From NCBI GenBank assembly GCA_031552405.1, contig JAVBMN010000035.1, forward strand, positions 1 through 64,000: 64,000 nucleotides of DNA, given 5' to 3'. The notes beneath the pieces were generated by a model. That model searched no databases. It was given only the letters and a program-made list of their open reading frames with translations, and was not told where the DNA came from. Numbering within the stretch: the stretch's first letter is position 1; the number at the start of each line of letters is the position of its first letter. The DNA is from UBA1794 sp031552405 (GTDB lineage Bacteria; Bacteroidota; Bacteroidia; Bacteroidales; Bacteroidaceae). A program made the position numbers and the translations under genes. Below are positions 60,363 through 64,000 of this stretch, one piece after another.

Positions 60363-62699
60363 TCAATTACTCTTTATAACTTCTGCAGGGTTTTTCCGTG
60401 CGGTGCGGCCTACGCGCCAAGCCATACTGCCGTATAGGGCGGCTGCTACCACTACCAGAATACAGAGGTACACCCAAGGCGAGAGAGCGGTTTGCAGGGT
60501 GTACTGTTCCAGCCATTGTTTCATCAGGATGGTTCCAATAGGAAATGCAATGGCTGCGGCAATCAGCAATATCCCTACATACTCGCGGAAGAACATACGC
60601 AGGATGTCGCCCGTCTTTGCCCCGTTTACCTTACGGATGGCTATTTCTTTACGCCGTTGTTCACACTGGAGGGCGGTGAGGGAATATACTCCGAAGATGG
60701 AGATCAGGATACACGCGGCGGATACGATACTCAACAGGTTGATGAGTCTTTGCTCGCTTTCCAGATAGTCTTCAAATATATTGTCCGCATAGCTTCCTTC
60801 AACCACATCATGTACATATTTTCCCGGATATAACGTTTCGACGATTTGCACAATATTCTTATCAAGCTCTTCCCAACTGCCCCGGTATTCCACCATTATC
60901 TCAGCGTGCCCATTGTATCTTTTTGTATTGGGCATATCAAAAACCATAGGCATAGGAGGCAGTGTAGGATGTAGATGAAAATCCGGTACAATTCCTCGTA
61001 CCACTATGCCTAATTGAGGAATCTCCAACCCGATGGGCTGTTCTACCTGTAATTGACGGGCCATAGTTTCGTTGATGAGGGCGGACGGGTCGTTCGGTAT
61101 AATCTCCGGCATTTCTCCTTCAATGAGATGGATCCCGTAGAAATCGAACATCTCGTGACTCATCTCAACAAGATGTACGTAGAGAGGAGTTCTCACACTT
61201 TCAGGTTTTCCTTTCCAATCTTCCAAGGTTTTCTTTCTGCGAACACATGAAGGGAATAGCGGGGTGCCCTTGTCTACCATCCTGACTATCTGCGGTAATT
61301 GTTTGATTCTATCAAATACGGGCTCTAAGTGCCCTTTTTCAATACGTAGTGTGGCGCGGTTCTCACGTAGTATCCCTATGTCTGTGTGTTTCAGGTAGTA
61401 CACCTGTTTCAGCATGACGGAGGTACAAAAGATGAATCCCAGACTGATTACCAACTGCAACAGGAGGCAGCTTTTTCGGAAGTAATCTTTTCCGTACCGC
61501 TCGGAGGTTTTCCGGGAAAGCGTGTGGTACAGGCTGTTTCTTTGTAAGTAATACACAGAGATCGATAAGAATACAAGAGCGATTAATACTACTGCGGCAA
61601 TATACAGAAATGTTTCTATATAAATGTCCAATCTGCTGCTTTCAATCTGTGCCAGTTTAATTAGTGTAGGCATGAATAACTCAATTCCCACCATGCTTAT
61701 CCCCATTGCTATCCCCTGCAACAGGAGTACGTCCGTACAAAGTAATTTCCAGACCTTCCACCAAGACGAACCATTCACCAGGCGCAATGCTATTTCCCGG
61801 TGGCGGATGCGGAGCAGACTACTGAATACTCCCCAGTAATTAAGTAGCGCAGCTACTATGAGCAACGCTCCTGCCCAAAGAAACAAGCGTAGCTTCATCA
61901 GGTCTATATAACCCACATCTTCGCGTTGGGGCTGATCGTGCCGCTTTTCGGTTAAAGGGGTCAGCACAATTTGATCTTCAGTATATTCATTCGGACGAAG
62001 TGTAGTCTTTTGCAGGCGTGTGATAAATGCTTCCTTGTCAATACGAGGTTTCAACTTCGCAAAGGTATACCACTGATAACTTCCCCAGTGCTGCTCCATT
62101 GAAGACTGACTGGGAGCACAAAGCAGGTCATACGGGATGCTGCTATGGCCACTCCATCCGCTGACAATAGCTCTTACTTCATACTCATCCTCCTCGTCCA
62201 TCTTTATTTTCTTGCCCAATGCCTGACCGTCAGGAAACAGCTTGCGGGCATAACTCTCGGTAAGTGCTATCTTGCCCGATCCTGGTTGTACAAAGTCGAG
62301 ACTACCCGCAATCAGCTTTACATCGAACGTTTTGAAGAAAGAAGAATCCACGACAAGCAAATGGATCATACTCTTTGAACCTTCTATTTCCACTTCTTCA
62401 TCCCAACTCTTTAAGTAACAGGCTCTTTCAATCTCCGGAAAGTGTGTCTCCAAATACCCGCTTAACTGATAGGGAGTTACACTGCCGGGAGCTGTTTGAT
62501 CATCAAACGGCTTCATGCGTACATAATAAATCCGTTCCGCCCCGTCGTGGAAGTTGTCATACGTCAGTTCATACCGGATCCACAATGCCGACAATGCAAA
62601 GCAGATGAATCCTGCCGCCAGCCCCAGAATGCTGATGATATTCTGGGTACGGTATTTCCACAGGTTGCGGAGGGCTACTTTCAGGTGATGCATGTTCAT
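60363..62699 (-). CDS. MacB/FtsX-type permease, paralogue 4
   Basis: 778 residues, same layout, starting MNMHHLKVALRNLWKYR and ending NPAEVIKSN. The second half carries the usual GCLLLQ-like TM5 as SCLLLQLVISLGFIFC. Its periplasmic segment RMKPFDDQTAPGSVTPYQ distinguishes it. A 15-base spacer separates it from paralogue 3. Confidence 0.9.
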   Translation of the reverse strand: MNMHHLKVALRNLWKYRTQNIISILGLAAGFICFALSALWIRYELTYDNFHDGAERIYYVRMKPFDDQTAPGSVTPYQLSGYLETHFPEIERACYLKSWDEEVEIEGSKSMIHLLVVDSSFFKTFDVKLIAGSLDFVQPGSGKIALTESYARKLFPDGQALGKKIKMDEEDEYEVRAIVSGWSGHSSIPYDLLCAPSQSSMEQHWGSYQWYTFAKLKPRIDKEAFITRLQKTTLRPNEYTEDQIVLTPLTEKRHDQPQREDVGYIDLMKLRLFLWAGALLIVAALLNYWGVFSSLLRIRHREIALRLVNGSSWWKVWKLLCTDVLLLQGIAMGISMVGIELFMPTLIKLAQIESSRLDIYIETFLYIAAVVLIALVFLSISVYYLQRNSLYHTLSRKTSERYGKDYFRKSCLLLQLVISLGFIFCTSVMLKQVYYLKHTDIGILRENRATLRIEKGHLEPVFDRIKQLPQIVRMVDKGTPLFPSCVRRKKTLEDWKGKPESVRTPLYVHLVEMSHEMFDFYGIHLIEGEMPEIIPNDPSALINETMARQLQVEQPIGLEIPQLGIVVRGIVPDFHLHPTLPPMPMVFDMPNTKRYNGHAEIMVEYRGSWEELDKNIVQIVETLYPGKYVHDVVEGSYADNIFEDYLESEQRLINLLSIVSAACILISIFGVYSLTALQCEQRRKEIAIRKVNGAKTGDILRMFFREYVGILLIAAAIAFPIGTILMKQWLEQYTLQTALSPWVYLCILVVVAAALYGSMAWRVGRTARKNPAEVIKSN

Positions 62700-62714
62700 A
62701 TTATTATGAATCGT

Positions 62715-64000
62715 TTAATTGCTTTTAATCACTTCTGCTGGGTTTTTCCGTGCGGCAAGCCATACACGCCAGGCCATACTGCCGTACAGAGCGGCTGCTA
62801 CAGCCACCAGGATACAGAGGTACACCCATGGGGAGAGAGCGGTTTGCAAGGAGTACTGCTCCAACCATCGCTTCATCAGGAGGGTACCGATGGGAAACGC
62901 AATAGTTGCAGCGGCAAGTAATAGCCACAAGTATTCGCGGAAGAACAAACGCAGAATATCGCCCATCTTTGCCCCGTTTACCTTACGGATGGCAATCTCT
63001 TTCCGTCGTTGTTCGCACTGGAGGGTGGTAAGAGAGTATACTCCGAAGATAGAGATCAGGACGCATACAGCGGATACTATGCTTAACAGGTTGATAAGCT
63101 TTTGTTCATTTTCCAGGTAGTAGTTGAAGCATTCATCTGCACCTATTGTTACAATCTTACCCTCAGGGTCTTCTTCGGGATATAGTGTTTGGAAGATTGG
63201 TTCAATGCTTTTTTTACAGTCTTCCCAGTTTCCGCGGTATTCCAGCGCAATCTCATCAAACATTTTGGGCCTCTCCGGATTAGGCATTTCAAAAATCATT
63301 GCTACAGCGGGCAATGTAGGCGGTTGTACATGAAAATCCGGTACGATACCTCTTACCACTATCCCTAATTCAGTTAGGACCAGCCCTATAGGTTGTTTCA
63401 CCTGTAATTGGCGGGCCATCGTTTCGTTAATAAGTCCGTCTTGGCCATTGGGTATAATATCCGGTATTTCTCCCTCAATGAGGTGGATATCATAGAAATC
63501 GAACATCTCCCGACTCATTTCGATGGCTCGCAGAAGGATGGGTTCTTTTATATTTTCGGGCTTTCCTTCCCAGTTGTCTAAAGTGATTCGTCTGGCAAAA
63601 GCTGTAAGTGGAATTAGTGAAGGACCTTTATCTAAAGTCCTGACCACCTGAGGCAATTGTTTTACCTTTTGGAATATGGCCTCTCCGTATGGCTTTTCAA
63701 TAGCCAGTACAGCCCGATTTTCACGTTTAAACCCTATATCCTTATATCTCAGGTGGTATACCTGTTTCAGCATGACGGAGGTACAGAAGATTATTATCAG
63801 ACTGATTACCAGTTGCAACAAGAGACATCCTTTTCGGAAATAATTCTTTCCGTACCGTTCCGAGGTCTTTCGAGAGAGCGTGCGGTATAGGCTGTTTCTT
63901 CGCAGATAGTATACAGAGATAGAAAGGAATGTAAGTGCGGTAAGTATTACTGTACCTATGTATAGAAGTGTTTCTATATAGATATCCAATCTACAGCTTT
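62715..64000 (-). CDS. MacB/FtsX-type permease, paralogue 5 (5' end outside window)
   Basis: About 428 C-terminal residues are visible; the frame stays open through base 64000, so the TTG at 63989 is not a real start. By alignment with the neighbours about 350 N-terminal residues lie beyond the window. It contains TM5 (KGCLLLQLVISLIIIFC), the second periplasmic domain and the FtsX C-terminus with RRKEIAIRKVNGA and NPAEVIKSN. Most upstream member seen; more copies or the operon promoter may lie beyond. Confidence 0.88.
   Translation of the reverse strand, partial: SCRLDIYIETLLYIGTVILTALTFLSISVYYLRRNSLYRTLSRKTSERYGKNYFRKGCLLLQLVISLIIIFCTSVMLKQVYHLRYKDIGFKRENRAVLAIEKPYGEAIFQKVKQLPQVVRTLDKGPSLIPLTAFARRITLDNWEGKPENIKEPILLRAIEMSREMFDFYDIHLIEGEIPDIIPNGQDGLINETMARQLQVKQPIGLVLTELGIVVRGIVPDFHVQPPTLPAVAMIFEMPNPERPKMFDEIALEYRGNWEDCKKSIEPIFQTLYPEEDPEGKIVTIGADECFNYYLENEQKLINLLSIVSAVCVLISIFGVYSLTTLQCEQRRKEIAIRKVNGAKMGDILRLFFREYLWLLLAAATIAFPIGTLLMKRWLEQYSLQTALSPWVYLCILVAVAAALYGSMAWRVWLAARKNPAEVIKSN

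Noticed and set aside
1..64000. tRNA, rRNA or riboswitch genes
   Set aside because: No cloverleaf with a conserved T-loop, rRNA segment or known riboswitch core was noticed in the gaps; a covariance-model scan would be decisive.

Overview
The window comes from a gut-type Bacteroidales genome. Parabacteroides or a close relative is my best guess. The signs are Bacteroidetes promoters (TAnnTTTG -7 boxes with upstream TTTG), no purine-rich Shine-Dalgarno sites, type IX secretion-style C-terminal domains, an S46 dipeptidyl peptidase, fused HisB, DUF5686 and DUF3109 proteins, and tandem MacB/FtsX permeases. Genus is inference. I found no rRNA, tRNA, CRISPR array or complete insertion sequence.

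Layout. 1-8.8 kb (+): the end of a large envelope protein, two small secreted proteins (one with a T9SS-like tail), a DUF5686 outer-membrane protein with a pentapeptide-repeat protein, nucleoside diphosphate kinase and a PlsC acyltransferase. 8.9-18.6 kb: a cytosolic histidine kinase and NtrC-type regulator (-) divergent from a TolC / NEW3 / ABC ATPase / two-permease operon (+) that carries a consensus sigma-54 promoter. 18.8-25.1 kb: a DUF4369 lipoprotein, a DPP7-type peptidase, a PerR-rubrerythrin operon with a perfect PerR box, and glutamine-dependent NAD synthetase. 25.2-27.9 kb: a lone tyrosine recombinase, a composite repeat, an unknown gene and a decayed PrsW gene.

28.1-37.9 kb (-) is the most unusual part: ten tightly packed genes behind one recognisable promoter. 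In transcription order they encode an M48 metalloprotease with a zinc ribbon, a small helical protein, a membrane/zinc-ribbon protein, a four-TM protein with two Rossmann/RCK-like domains and a RyR-like C-terminus, an ECF-type sigma factor, a protein joining an anti-sigma-like N-terminus to a C39-like peptidase fold and a RyR domain, a helical protein, a PrsW-type intramembrane protease, a TIR-TM-carboxypeptidase-regulatory-like protein, and a periplasmic TPR protein. I read this as an undescribed sensing/response or conflict system combining proteolysis, a dedicated sigma factor, RyR ligand domains and a TIR effector. Its function is inference.

38.0-46.1 kb (-): a multidomain purple acid phosphatase-like protein with a T9SS-like tail, a 72-bp fold-back element, and a hisG-hisD-hisC-hisB operon preceded by a leader peptide with five consecutive His codons and an attenuator. 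46.1-47.0 kb is a dense nest of inverted repeats, including a triple-nested perfect palindrome. 47.0-51.6 kb (-): DsbD, a Dabb protein, a DUF3109 protein and phosphoglycerate mutase. 51.6-52.6 kb: 41-bp inverted repeats around a 65-aa membrane protein. 52.6-64 kb (-): five tandem paralogous FtsX-type permeases (the first cut by the window end) followed by one MacB/LolD-type ATPase and a strong terminator.
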